A DNA stretch of 64,000 nucleotides from UBA1479 sp040218445 (lineage in GTDB: Bacteria > Pseudomonadota > Alphaproteobacteria > Rhodospirillales > Casp-alpha2): contig JAVJRK010000010.1 of the NCBI GenBank assembly GCA_040218445.1, positions 496,001 to 560,000 of the forward strand, in the 5' to 3' direction. A program made the position numbers and the translations under genes. Within the stretch, counting starts at the first letter, position 1. Every line of letters starts with the position of its first letter. Positions 7,753-16,335 of this stretch are shown piece by piece. The notes beneath the pieces are model-generated. The model made no database searches, was not told the origin of the DNA, and saw only the letters and a program-made list of their open reading frames with translations.

Positions 7753-9165
7753 TCAGCCGCCGGCCTTGGCCGGGGCCAGCAGGGACAAGGCATGGATATG
7801 CAGATTGGCGACCGCCTGTTCGGCGACCAGACGGGCATCCGCCGCCCGAAGCCAGGGAGCCACGACTTCGGCCGGTTTGCCTTTCAACAGCTTGATCGCG
7901 TCCGTCGCCGCGCGCAGATCGCCCGCCGACAGCAAGACATCGACCCGCGCCACCAGGGCGTCCACGGAATCATCCGGTGCAGCCTCGCCGATCCGCCGCA
8001 CAGTCACCAGCGACGACAGCTTGGCCGCCGCCTCGGCGATCCAGCCTTCGCCGCCGGCGGCCCCGGCAGCCGTGACGATGGGCCCCGCCAGGGTCTTGAA
8101 CCGGGTGCGCAACACCGCCAGGGACGCGACCCCCGTTTCCGCCTGGGGCGCCAAATCCGACACCGCCTGCGCGATCGCGGGGCGTCCTTCGGCCAGCGCC
8201 TTAAGAGCTTCCAGATCATCGGCGAACGGCCGGCCCAGGCGCATGGCATCCCGCAATTGTGCCACGGCCAGCACGATGGCCCGCGCGGCAGCATCACTGC
8301 CGGCCCCGGTATGGCCGTCCGTTTCTTTTTCCAAACGTTTCAAGCGCGCCGCCATATCATCCAGGGCCGCCATTACTTCCGGGTCGGGCGCGACCGGCGC
8401 AGACGTGCTGCCCGGCGTCTGATTTGATCCTTTTTCGATTTGCTCGACCCGCTGGCTCAATGCACCGACCGGGCCGCCGCCTTTTTCCAGTTCCGTCAAG
8501 CGGTCGGACAGGGCAATCAGCGATTCCTTGGCGAGGTCCTTGCTTGCGGGTGCATCCGCTGCCTTGACCAGATTGCGCGCTTCGGCCACGGCGTTTTCAA
8601 CCTCGCCCAGGCGGGCCATCAATGTTTTCAATTCCGCTTGAAACCGGGCGCGTTCCTGTTCCAATTGCTTAAGCGTGCCCGACTTTTCCGTCGCCAGGCT
8701 TTTGGTCTGCTGCTCAAGAGCCTGGACGCGGCCGGTCAATTGACCGATCGCCGGCGCAGATTCGCCCGCCGGTGCCAGGGCCGGAAAAACCTCGGCGACG
8801 CGTTCCGACCACCACGGCCAGGTCACGGCGGCAACGGCAACAGCCAGCCCCAATCCCAGCGTTAACCAAGCCAAAGTGCGGGCAGCCCCCGCCGTGCGTG
8901 TGGGCGGCGGCACATAGGCTTGGGTCGGGTCCGGAATCTGGACGGGATCGGGCGCAACCGTGTTATCCGCAGTCTTAGGGGATGTTTCGGCCGCGGCCGC
9001 TTTCGGCGCCGCCTGCGGCTGTTCTTTCACGGGGTCTTTTTCCGCAGCATCTGCCCGGGCTTTTTTCTGTGCCGCCGGCTTGGCCGTACCCGCGGTTTTA
9101 CCCGCCGTTCGGCCCTTCGCTTGGGACCGCTTGGCGCCGCTGCGTGATTTGGGCGGGGTGGTCAT
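7753..9165 (-). CDS. mic60: Mic60/mitofilin family membrane protein
   Basis: A 470-residue protein with the Mic60 domain order: a long Lys/Ala/Pro-rich disordered N-terminus (1-95), one transmembrane helix (about 97-119), a coiled coil (about 130-270) and a C-terminal helical mitofilin domain (about 290-470). Alphaproteobacterial Mic60 bends the inner membrane and supports intracytoplasmic membranes, like cristae-junction Mic60 in mitochondria. Its place between hemD and hemY is the known alphaproteobacterial synteny. I start at the ATG at 9165, which has a GGGAG site; the frame is open to 9222, where an upstream in-frame start would add 19 residues. Confidence 0.82.
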   Translation of the reverse strand: MTTPPKSRSGAKRSQAKGRTAGKTAGTAKPAAQKKARADAAEKDPVKEQPQAAPKAAAAETSPKTADNTVAPDPVQIPDPTQAYVPPPTRTAGAARTLAWLTLGLGLAVAVAAVTWPWWSERVAEVFPALAPAGESAPAIGQLTGRVQALEQQTKSLATEKSGTLKQLEQERARFQAELKTLMARLGEVENAVAEARNLVKAADAPASKDLAKESLIALSDRLTELEKGGGPVGALSQRVEQIEKGSNQTPGSTSAPVAPDPEVMAALDDMAARLKRLEKETDGHTGAGSDAAARAIVLAVAQLRDAMRLGRPFADDLEALKALAEGRPAIAQAVSDLAPQAETGVASLAVLRTRFKTLAGPIVTAAGAAGGEGWIAEAAAKLSSLVTVRRIGEAAPDDSVDALVARVDVLLSAGDLRAATDAIKLLKGKPAEVVAPWLRAADARLVAEQAVANLHIHALSLLAPAKAGG

Positions 9166-9305
9166 GATCGGATGGCTCCCATCTGGTCTTTTATCGCCGT
9201 GATGCACTGTCCGGCACCGCATCCGGTTTCAGGGCCGGCATTCGTTGCCGTCAAGGTACGTGGCCCCGCATCCGCACGCAAGGCGTGACAGCCTGCGGAA
9301 CACGC

Positions 9306-10037
9306 TCAAATTACCAAATCCGTCAGCGTATCGAACAGACTGTCTTCGGTCGGTTCTTGGGCAACCCGAATGGCACCCCACGGCAGGCCGGCCCTGGCCG
9401 CCACATTGGCGCTGAGACACAATGCCGTCGCCCTGCCCAGGGCATCGCCCTGCCCCGCGGCCTCGGCAAGCCCCCGGAACAGGGCCGCCGTCCGGGGGGA
9501 ATACAGCATCACCGCACAGGCGGCATCATCGGCCCCGCACCGGGCTATGACATCGCGGGCCGTATCGGGCAGGCTTTCGGCGGCGCGGGCCTCGTACAGA
9601 ACCTCCCGGCGATAGGCGAACCCATCCGCCCCCAGCACCCCCGCCAGATCACCCGCAACCTTGGTTCCCGCCACATGCAGCAGGTCGCCCTTCTCGGGCC
9701 GCAGGCGGGCCGCCGCCAGCCGCGCCAGATCATCGACATCGCCGCCCGCACTTTCCACATTACCCAATCCGGCCGCCTGTGCCGCCCGGGCCGTGGCATC
9801 GCCGACGCAAAGCACGGACAGGTCCGGAATATGCCCCCCCATTCGGCCCGCCAGGGCACGTGCGCCATTGGCACTGGTCAGCAACAGGGCCTGAACGCCG
9901 GCAAGATCAAGAGGCGGGCCCGGCGTCATGTGAACGGTCATCAAAGGGGTAATGACCGCTTCATGGCCAAGTTCCGTAACGCGACGCGCCGTTTCGGCGG
10001 CATCAAATTCCGGGCGTGTAATGATTATTTGCGCCAT
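9306..10037 (-). CDS. hemD: Uroporphyrinogen-III synthase
   Basis: A 243-residue protein that closes and inverts ring D of hydroxymethylbilane to give uroporphyrinogen III in the cytoplasm. The family is weakly conserved. Here the support is the ITRP start, the TSANGARAL motif at about residue 53, the two-domain alternating alpha/beta pattern, the usual length and the position two bases after hemC. It is probably translated from the same mRNA as hemC, mic60 and hemY, although 140 bases separate it from mic60. Confidence 0.9.
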   Translation of the reverse strand: MAQIIITRPEFDAAETARRVTELGHEAVITPLMTVHMTPGPPLDLAGVQALLLTSANGARALAGRMGGHIPDLSVLCVGDATARAAQAAGLGNVESAGGDVDDLARLAAARLRPEKGDLLHVAGTKVAGDLAGVLGADGFAYRREVLYEARAAESLPDTARDVIARCGADDAACAVMLYSPRTAALFRGLAEAAGQGDALGRATALCLSANVAARAGLPWGAIRVAQEPTEDSLFDTLTDLVI

Positions 10038-10039
10038 GG

Positions 10040-11011
10040 TCAGGCCGCGGCGCCGTCCGGGCCAGGATCGTCCAAAAACCCGGGCCCGGCTAGGCTTTTC
10101 AGCTGTTCACCCAGATCGCGGCCCAGCCCATACGCATCGGATGTCAGGCCCCGGTTTTCCAGACGGTGGACCACGCTGCCGTCGCCCCGCGCGACCAGGC
10201 CCTGCAGGGTCATTTCGGTTCCGTCCAGGGACAGGGCGGCCAGGCCGCCGATCGGCGTGCGGCAGGATCCATCCAAGGCTTCCAGCATGGCCCGTTCCGC
10301 CGTGACGCGGGCTGCCGTCGGCCCGTGATTGATCGCGGCCAGCATTTCCAGCACCCGGTCGTCCCCGGTACGGCAAGTGATGGCGACGGCGCCCTGGGCA
10401 ACAGCCGGCAGCATGTCGACCGGATCGATGATGCTGCGGACCACATCGGACCGGCCCAGCCGATTCAATCCGGCGCAGGCCAAAATGGTGGCATCGGCCT
10501 GACCGTCGGCCAGTTTGGCCAAGCGCGTCTGGACGTTGCCGCGAAAGGTCACACATGTCAGGTCCGGGCGGCGGTGCAGAATCTGCGCCTGGCGGCGGAC
10601 CGAGGCCGTGCCGACGACGGCACCTTCTGGCAATTCGGCCAGGGATCGATGTTTTTCCGAAATAAAGGCATCGCGCGGGTCTTCCCGTTCCAGCACGGCG
10701 GCGATGACGATGCCGTCTGGCATCCAGGTTTCCAGATCCTTCATGGAATGAACGGCAAGATCGATCCGTCGGTCCAACAGGGCACGGTCGATTTCCTTGG
10801 AAAACAGGCCCTTGCCGCCGATATCCGCAAGCGGGCGGTCGAGCACCAGATCCCCCGTGGTCTTGATTTCGACGATTTCCGTGGGGCCCATCGGCGTCGG
10901 GTCGCCATGCGCCGCCGCGATCAGGGCACAGGTTTCACGCGCCTGGGCCAGCGCCAGGGGACTGCCCCGGGTGCCGATGCGCAGGGATTGGGAATGGGCG
11001 GGTTCGGTCAT
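10040..11011 (-). CDS. hemC: Porphobilinogen deaminase (hydroxymethylbilane synthase)
   Basis: A 323-residue enzyme that polymerises four porphobilinogens into hydroxymethylbilane. The N-terminal motif RIGTRGSPLALAQA is intact, and Cys250 in GSCRTPIGG is the dipyrromethane cofactor attachment site. The frame is open far upstream to 11476, but that part overlaps tsaD and is a shadow; the ATG at 11011 gives the normal length and begins MTEPAHSQSLRIG. It is divergent from tsaD with 108 bases between the two start codons, the probable shared promoter region. It heads the hemC-hemD-mic60-hemY set. Confidence 0.96.
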   Translation of the reverse strand: MTEPAHSQSLRIGTRGSPLALAQARETCALIAAAHGDPTPMGPTEIVEIKTTGDLVLDRPLADIGGKGLFSKEIDRALLDRRIDLAVHSMKDLETWMPDGIVIAAVLEREDPRDAFISEKHRSLAELPEGAVVGTASVRRQAQILHRRPDLTCVTFRGNVQTRLAKLADGQADATILACAGLNRLGRSDVVRSIIDPVDMLPAVAQGAVAITCRTGDDRVLEMLAAINHGPTAARVTAERAMLEALDGSCRTPIGGLAALSLDGTEMTLQGLVARGDGSVVHRLENRGLTSDAYGLGRDLGEQLKSLAGPGFLDDPGPDGAAA

Positions 11012-11119
11012 ATGGGTCGGGTCCGGCGTCGAAAAACCTTGCGGGGGTTGGGGGGCGACAGAGTAAAGTCCCCGGCCATCGCCGCAACAATGAATTATCC
11101 TAACGGGAATTTCCCCGCC

Positions 11120-12190
11120 ATGCGCGTTCTGGGCATAGAAACCAGCTGTGACGAAACCGCCGCCGCCGTCGTATCGGACGGGCGCGAGGTTCTGTCGAAC
11201 ATCGTCCATCAGCAACTGGCCGACCACCAACCGTTCGCCGGCGTGGTGCCCGAAGTCGCGGCCCGCGCCCATCTGGACCAGGTCGATGCCGTGGTCGCGG
11301 CCGCCCTGGAACAATCCGGAGGCAAGGCCGGGGACGGCTGGGACGGCATCGATGCCGTTGCCGCCACGGCCGGGCCCGGGCTGATCGGCGGCGTGCTGGT
11401 CGGCGTGATGACCGCCAAGGCCCTGGCCGCCGCACGGGGCCTGCCGTTTATCGCCGTCAATCACTTGGAAGCCCACGCCCTGACGGCGCGGCTGACGGAC
11501 GACGTATCCTTCCCCTATCTATTGCTGCTGGTGTCCGGCGGTCATTGCCAGTTGCTGGTGGTCGAAGGGGTCGGCCGCTACCGCCGGCTCGGCACCACCA
11601 TCGACGATGCGGTCGGCGAGGCCTTCGACAAAACCGCCAAGATGCTGGGCCTGGGCTATCCGGGCGGCCCGGCGGTGGAGCAGACGGCCCTTGCGGGCGA
11701 TCCCACGCGGTTCGATTTGCCGCGCCCCATGAAAGGGCGCGACGGCTGCGATTTTTCCTTTTCCGGCCTCAAGACCCGGGTCCGCATGGCGATCGAAGCC
11801 CTGCCGCCCGGACCCATGCAGGACCGGGACGTGGCCGATCTTTGCGCCTCGTTCCAACAGGCCGTCGCCGATGTCCTGGCCGAGCGCACCGGACGCGCCA
11901 TCGAACGGTTCCAGGCCGATCATCCGGACGGCTCGACCCTGGTCGTGGCCGGCGGCGTCGCCGCCAATCAGGCGATCCGTGAACGGCTTGAGGGGCTGGC
12001 CGCATCTAACGGCCTTGCCTTTGCCGCGCCCGCCCCGGCGCTCTGCACCGACAACGGGGCCATGGTCGCCTGGGCCGGGGTTGAACGTTTTCGCCTGGGC
12101 CTGGTCGACGGCATGGATTTCCGCCCGCGTCCACGCTGGCCCCTGGACCCGGATGCGCCCAAGGCAACCGGGGCCGGCGTGAAGGCTTAA
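11120..12190 (+). CDS. tsaD: tRNA N6-threonylcarbamoyladenosine transferase TsaD
   Basis: A 356-residue Kae1/Gcp family protein that transfers the threonylcarbamoyl group to A37 of tRNAs reading ANN codons, together with TsaB, TsaE and TsaC (not in the window). The start MRVLGIETSCDETAAA, the metal-binding HLEAH (His115 and His119), the LVSGGHCQ phosphate loop and the late CTDNGAMVAWAG segment are all intact. The hemC/tsaD divergence followed by gpsA and a YciI gene is a common alphaproteobacterial arrangement. The ATG at 11120 is chosen because the conserved N-terminus begins exactly there. Confidence 0.96.
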   Translation: MRVLGIETSCDETAAAVVSDGREVLSNIVHQQLADHQPFAGVVPEVAARAHLDQVDAVVAAALEQSGGKAGDGWDGIDAVAATAGPGLIGGVLVGVMTAKALAAARGLPFIAVNHLEAHALTARLTDDVSFPYLLLLVSGGHCQLLVVEGVGRYRRLGTTIDDAVGEAFDKTAKMLGLGYPGGPAVEQTALAGDPTRFDLPRPMKGRDGCDFSFSGLKTRVRMAIEALPPGPMQDRDVADLCASFQQAVADVLAERTGRAIERFQADHPDGSTLVVAGGVAANQAIRERLEGLAASNGLAFAAPAPALCTDNGAMVAWAGVERFRLGLVDGMDFRPRPRWPLDPDAPKATGAGVKA

Positions 12191-12261
12191 AAACGGGCTT
12201 TCCGACACGTCTCTCTTTCCGGGGCTTCCCAGGACTTCGCCCGGCCATTAAAAGGGACGCC

Positions 12262-13251
12262 ATGGAACGTTTCGCCGTCATCGGCGCCGGTGCCTGGGGC
12301 ACGGCGCTTGCCATGGTCGCCCATCGGGCGGGCCGCTCTGTCATTCTGCAGGCGCACGAGCCGGATATCGCGGCCCAGATCAATTCAACCCATGAAAACC
12401 CCTATCTGCCCGGGGTGACGCTGGACCCCGCCATCGAAGCGACGTCGGACCTGGGGGCCGCCGTATCGGGCGCCGACGCGGCGATCCTGGTCGCCCCGGC
12501 GCAGTTTCTTCGCCCGGTCACGCAAGCCATCGCCGCACAGGGACCGCTCAGGATTCCCGTGCTGATCTGCGCCAAGGGGATCGAGAACGGCACCTGCAAA
12601 CTGATGACCGAGGTCGTGGCCGAAACCCTGCCGGCAGCATCCCAGGCGGTATTGTCCGGCCCGACCTTCGCGATCGAGGTGGCCCGGGAAATTCCGTCCG
12701 CCGTGACCCTTGCATCGGAAGACGCCAAACTGGCCGAACAGTTCATTCAGGCCATGGGCACGACCCGGTTCCGTCCCTATCTGTCGCAGGACCCCATCGG
12801 CGCCGAGGTCGGGGGTGCCGTGAAGAACATCCTGGCCATCGCCTGCGGCATCGTTCAGGGCAAGGGCATGGGCGACAACACACGGGCCGCCCTGATCACC
12901 CGGGGCCTGGCCGAGATCGTGCGCTTAGGCCTGGCCAAAGGGGCGCAGGCGGAAACGCTGATGGGGCTATGCGGGATCGGCGATTTGACCCTGACCTGCA
13001 ATGCCCTGCAGTCGCGGAATTTTTCATTGGGCGTGGCGCTCGGCGAAGGCCGGTCGCTGGACGACATCCTGGCCGAGCGCAAGGCCGTGACCGAAGGGGT
13101 GTATTCCGCCCGCGCGGTGATCGAACTTGCCGGGCGTCTGGGCGTCGACATGCCGATCTGCACGGCCGTCAACGCCATCGTCAATCACGGTAAAAACATC
13201 GACGATGCCATCAACGGCCTGCTGGCCCGCCCCTTCACCAAAGAAATCTAA
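12262..13251 (+). CDS. gpsA: Glycerol-3-phosphate dehydrogenase [NAD(P)+]
   Basis: A 329-residue cytoplasmic enzyme that reduces dihydroxyacetone phosphate to sn-glycerol 3-phosphate, the backbone for phospholipids. It has the Rossmann motif GAGAWGTALA (about residues 8-17), the SGPTFA segment, the catalytic Lys188 in GGAVKNILAI and the C-terminal helical domain ending in INGLLARP. It follows tsaD by 71 bases with a weak site upstream. The length is normal and nothing is missing. Confidence 0.96.
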   Translation: MERFAVIGAGAWGTALAMVAHRAGRSVILQAHEPDIAAQINSTHENPYLPGVTLDPAIEATSDLGAAVSGADAAILVAPAQFLRPVTQAIAAQGPLRIPVLICAKGIENGTCKLMTEVVAETLPAASQAVLSGPTFAIEVAREIPSAVTLASEDAKLAEQFIQAMGTTRFRPYLSQDPIGAEVGGAVKNILAIACGIVQGKGMGDNTRAALITRGLAEIVRLGLAKGAQAETLMGLCGIGDLTLTCNALQSRNFSLGVALGEGRSLDDILAERKAVTEGVYSARAVIELAGRLGVDMPICTAVNAIVNHGKNIDDAINGLLARPFTKEI

Positions 13252-13289
13252 GCCGACCATCCAAAGACCAGACCCAAAAGGACACCGCC

Positions 13290-13574
13290 ATGCATTACAT
13301 CATCTTTGCCCAGGACAAACCCGGTGCCACGGACCTGCGCATGGCCAACCGCCCGGCCCACCTGGAATTCCTGAAATCCAAATCCGATGTGATCGTAACC
13401 GCCGGGCCCATGCAGTCCGATGACGGCGAGGCCATGATCGGCAGCATGCTGGTGATCGATGTCGCCGACCGCGCCGCCGCAGAAGATTTCGCCAAGAACG
13501 ATCCCTATGCCCAGGCCGGGCTGTTCGAAAGCGTGGTCATCAAGCGCTGGAAGCGCACCATCCCCGCCGACTGA
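13290..13574 (+). CDS. YciI family protein
   Basis: A 94-residue protein of the YciI/YCII-related dimeric ferredoxin-like fold, starting MHYIIFAQDKPGA. The family has a conserved His/Asp pair proposed as a catalytic or ligand site. Here the candidates are the His in PAHLEFL and the Asp in KNDPYA, and the C-terminal FESVVIKRW strand is typical. Proteins like this are found downstream of tsaD/gpsA in many alphaproteobacteria, with no proven function. An AGGA site lies 8 bases upstream of the ATG. Confidence 0.88.
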   Translation: MHYIIFAQDKPGATDLRMANRPAHLEFLKSKSDVIVTAGPMQSDDGEAMIGSMLVIDVADRAAAEDFAKNDPYAQAGLFESVVIKRWKRTIPAD

Positions 13575-13599
13575 ACCAACCACGACGGGACAGCCAGTC

Positions 13600-13923
13600 A
13601 TGCCCCAGCACGACCTTTGCCGCCTTGATGACATAACCGACGGCGGGTCCGCCGGGTTCACGGTTGCCGAGACCCTGGTGCTTGCCGTGCGCCAAGGCGA
13701 TGCGGTCTATGCCTATGTCAATTCATGTCCCCATGTGGGCACGCCGCTTGATATGTGGCCGGGCCGCTTTCTGACCAAGGACGGCGAACATATCCTCTGC
13801 GCGACCCATGGCGCGCTGTTCCGCATCGAAGACGGCCAATGTATTGCCGGGCCCTGTGTGGGACGCGGCCTTAAAGCAATTGATGTTGCGGTGCAAAGCG
13901 ACAAAGTAAAGATTTCACTTTGA
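13600..13923 (+). CDS. Rieske [2Fe-2S] ferredoxin-like protein
   Basis: A 107-residue single-domain Rieske protein. The cluster ligands are Cys43/His45 in CPHVG and Cys67/His70 in CATHG, the two-Cys two-His pattern. There is no signal peptide or membrane anchor, so it is a soluble cytoplasmic electron carrier like the ferredoxin components of dioxygenases or NirD-like proteins, not a bc1 subunit. It begins 25 bases after the YciI gene and belongs to the tsaD-gpsA-yciI unit by position. Its redox partner is unknown. Confidence 0.88.
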   Translation: MPQHDLCRLDDITDGGSAGFTVAETLVLAVRQGDAVYAYVNSCPHVGTPLDMWPGRFLTKDGEHILCATHGALFRIEDGQCIAGPCVGRGLKAIDVAVQSDKVKISL

Positions 13924-13930
13924 CTGGGTA

Positions 13931-13952
13931 TTGTTTTGTAAAACAAAGCAAA
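13931..13952. promoter_or_regulatory. AT-rich operator candidate upstream of acs (ScfR/RamB-like)
   Basis: TTGTTTT-GT-AAAACAA (13931-13946) is a perfect dyad. The overlapping 13-mer AAAACAAAGCAAA (13940-13952) agrees at 10 of 13 positions with the RamB site as I recall it (AA/GAACTTTGCAAA). An ScfR/RamB-type regulator is encoded at 17847-19259. The link is inference. Confidence 0.35.
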
Positions 13953-14043
13953 TTTTTCATTCGCACTTGCACAATAACTGAATTTCACCTAAGCAGCCCT
14001 TTGTGCGGCAGATATCGAAGGCGCAATGCCTTGTTCTTCGGCG

Positions 14044-14081
14044 GGTTTTCGCCATACCTTTAGGGGCTGAAGGCGAAAACC
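14044..14081 (+). other. Inverted repeat in the acs leader
   Basis: GGTTTTCGCC (14044-14053) pairs with GGCGAAAACC (14072-14081) around an 18-base loop, about 160 bases before the acs start. It has no T-run, so it is probably a leader hairpin rather than a terminator. The remainder of 13953-14221 shows no gene. Confidence 0.35.
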
Positions 14082-14238
14082 GGGGGAAGGGCTCCGGTCC
14101 GGGGAAACAACGACACCGCACAGCCGGGCGGCCGAACAGGCCGGCGGCCAATCGCAGGCGGGCGGGACAAACCGGCCGCCAGGCAGGACCACGGATCGGC
14201 CCGTGCCGGCCAACGTTAATTGGGAGGTTGCTACCGTC

Positions 14239-16185
14239 ATGTCTGAAGATCAAATCTTTCCGGTGTCCGACGCGATTGCCAAGGCGTCGCTTTGCACCAA
14301 CGACCAGTACCTGGAAATGTACAAAAAATCCGTCGACGATCCGGCAGCCTTTTGGGGCGAGCACGGCAAGCGCATCGACTGGATCAAACCTTATTCCACG
14401 GTCAAGAACGTCAGCTACGATTACGGCAACGTGTCGATCAAATGGTACGAAGACGGCACGCTGAACGCCTCCGTCAACTGCATCGACCGCCACCTGGAAA
14501 AACGCGGCGACCAGGTCGCCATTATCTGGGAAGGCGACGACCCCAAGGACGACGCCAAGGTCACCTATAAGGAACTGCACGAAAACGTGTGCCGCCTGGC
14601 CAACGCCATGAAGGCGCGCGGCATCAAGAAGGGCGATGTGGTCACGATCTACATGCCCATGGTGGTCGAAGCCGCCTATGCCATGCTGGCCTGCACGCGC
14701 ATCGGCGCGATCCATTCCATCGTGTTCGGCGGGTTCTCGCCCGAAGCGTTGGCGCAGCGGATCAAGGACTGCGGCTCGACCTGCGTGATCACCGCCGACG
14801 AAGGCATTCGCGGCGGCCGGCCGATCCCCTTGAAAGCGAACACGGACGCCGCGATCGAGATTGCCGGCGGCGTGGAAACCGTATTCGTGGTCAAGCGCAC
14901 GGGCGGCAGCATCAACTGGGTCGACGGCCGCGACGTCTGGTACGAAGAAGCGACGGCCGCCGCCGGCACCGATTGCGCGCCGGAAGAAATGAACGCGGAA
15001 GACCCGATGTTCATCCTCTATACATCCGGTTCGACCGGCCAACCCAAGGGTGTGCTTCACACCACGGGCGGCTACATGGTCTATGCCTCCATGACCCATC
15101 AGTACGTGTTCGATTATCACGACGGAGAAATCTACTGGTGCACGGCCGACGTCGGCTGGGTCACAGGCCATAGCTACATCGTCTACGGCCCGCTGGCCAA
15201 CGGGGCGACCACCCTGATGTTCGAAGGCGTGCCCAACTATCCGTCCATGTCCCGTTTCTGGGAAGTCTGCGACAAACACCAGGTCAACATCTTCTACACC
15301 GCCCCCACGGCGATCCGCGCGCTGATGCGCGACGGCGACGAGCCGGTCAAGAAAACGTCGCGCAAGTCGATCCGCCTGCTGGGTTCGGTCGGCGAGCCGA
15401 TCAACCCGGAAGCCTGGCTGTGGTACTACAACGTGGTCGGCGACGGCCGCTGCCCGATCGTCGACACCTGGTGGCAGACGGAAACCGGCGGCATCCTGAT
15501 CACGCCGCTGCCGGGGGCGACGGACCTGAAACCGGGTTCGGCCACGCGCCCGTTCTTCGGCATTCAACCGCAGATCGTCGATGCCGACGGCAACCCACTG
15601 GAAGGGGCGACCGAAGGAAACCTGTGCATCATCGACAGCTGGCCCGGCCAGATGCGCACGGTCTACGGCGATCACAAACGGTTCGAAGACACCTACTTCG
15701 CGACCTACAAAGGCAAATACTTCACCGGCGACGGCTGCCGCCGCGATGCGGACGGGTACTACTGGATCACCGGCCGCGTCGATGACGTGATCAACGTGTC
15801 CGGCCACCGCATGGGCACGGCCGAGGGCGAATCCGCCCTGGTCGCCCATGGCAAGGTCGCCGAGGCTGCCGTGGTCGGCGCACCCCACGACATCAAGGGT
15901 CAGGGCATTTACGCCTATGTCACGCTTAACGCCGGCGAAGAGCCGTCGGACGAGCTGAAAAAGGAACTGGTGCAATGGGTGCGCAAGGAAATCGGCCCGA
16001 TCGCCAGTCCCGATTGGCTGCAATGGGCGCCGGGCCTGCCCAAGACCCGGTCCGGCAAGATCATGCGCCGCATCCTGCGCAAGATCGGCGAGGACGATTT
16101 CTCGAACCTGGGCGATACCTCGACCCTGGCCGACCCGGCCGTGGTCGACGACCTGATCGAGAACAGGCAGAACCGTCAAAGCTGA
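14239..16185 (+). CDS. acs: Acetyl-CoA synthetase
   Basis: A 648-residue AMP-forming acetate-CoA ligase. The ATP-binding loop YTSGSTGQPKG is at residues 261-271 and the acetylatable catalytic lysine is Lys607 in KTRSGKIMRR. The signatures WWQTETGG and GHRMGTAE, which fix acetate and CoA binding, are also present. The ATG at 14239 follows a GGGAGG site by about 11 bases; a GTG at 14203 would add 12 residues without a ribosome site. The gene has a 315-base upstream region with an AT-rich dyad and a hairpin, and a strong terminator after it. Likely regulation is by acetate/acyl-CoA status and by acetylation of Lys607. Confidence 0.97.
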   Translation: MSEDQIFPVSDAIAKASLCTNDQYLEMYKKSVDDPAAFWGEHGKRIDWIKPYSTVKNVSYDYGNVSIKWYEDGTLNASVNCIDRHLEKRGDQVAIIWEGDDPKDDAKVTYKELHENVCRLANAMKARGIKKGDVVTIYMPMVVEAAYAMLACTRIGAIHSIVFGGFSPEALAQRIKDCGSTCVITADEGIRGGRPIPLKANTDAAIEIAGGVETVFVVKRTGGSINWVDGRDVWYEEATAAAGTDCAPEEMNAEDPMFILYTSGSTGQPKGVLHTTGGYMVYASMTHQYVFDYHDGEIYWCTADVGWVTGHSYIVYGPLANGATTLMFEGVPNYPSMSRFWEVCDKHQVNIFYTAPTAIRALMRDGDEPVKKTSRKSIRLLGSVGEPINPEAWLWYYNVVGDGRCPIVDTWWQTETGGILITPLPGATDLKPGSATRPFFGIQPQIVDADGNPLEGATEGNLCIIDSWPGQMRTVYGDHKRFEDTYFATYKGKYFTGDGCRRDADGYYWITGRVDDVINVSGHRMGTAEGESALVAHGKVAEAAVVGAPHDIKGQGIYAYVTLNAGEEPSDELKKELVQWVRKEIGPIASPDWLQWAPGLPKTRSGKIMRRILRKIGEDDFSNLGDTSTLADPAVVDDLIENRQNRQS

Positions 16186-16213
16186 CCCTGATCAGGCACC
16201 ACATTCATTTTGG

Positions 16214-16245
16214 AAAGGCGGGGTCTTCGGATCCCGCCTTTTCTT
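16214..16245 (+). terminator. Rho-independent terminator after acs
   Basis: AAAGGCGGGGTC (16214-16225) pairs with GATCCCGCCTTT (16230-16241) around a TTCG tetraloop. It has a 12-bp stem with one G-T pair and is followed by TTCTTT. It lies 29 bases after the acs stop. Confidence 0.92.
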
Positions 16246-16335
16246 TGATCTGTTTCTGGCCCTACTCAATGGCCACCGCTTTACCTAGAAAGGACGGACC
16301 GGCGCAAAGGCGCACATAGAATATCGGAGGCATCC

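Noticed and set aside
6694..8427. A 577-codon open frame on the plus strand
   Set aside because: It runs antisense to hemY and mic60 and gives Arg/Gln/His-rich sequence without motifs; a compositional shadow.
10166..11119. Leftward extension of the tsaD frame through hemC
   Set aside because: The conserved TsaD N-terminus begins at 11120 and the rest is antisense to hemC.
13957..16179. A 740-codon open frame on the minus strand opposite acs
   Set aside because: It lies wholly antisense to acs, whose motifs are all intact. The translated product is His/Asp/Gly/Arg-rich with no domain, as expected for a shadow in G+C-rich DNA.
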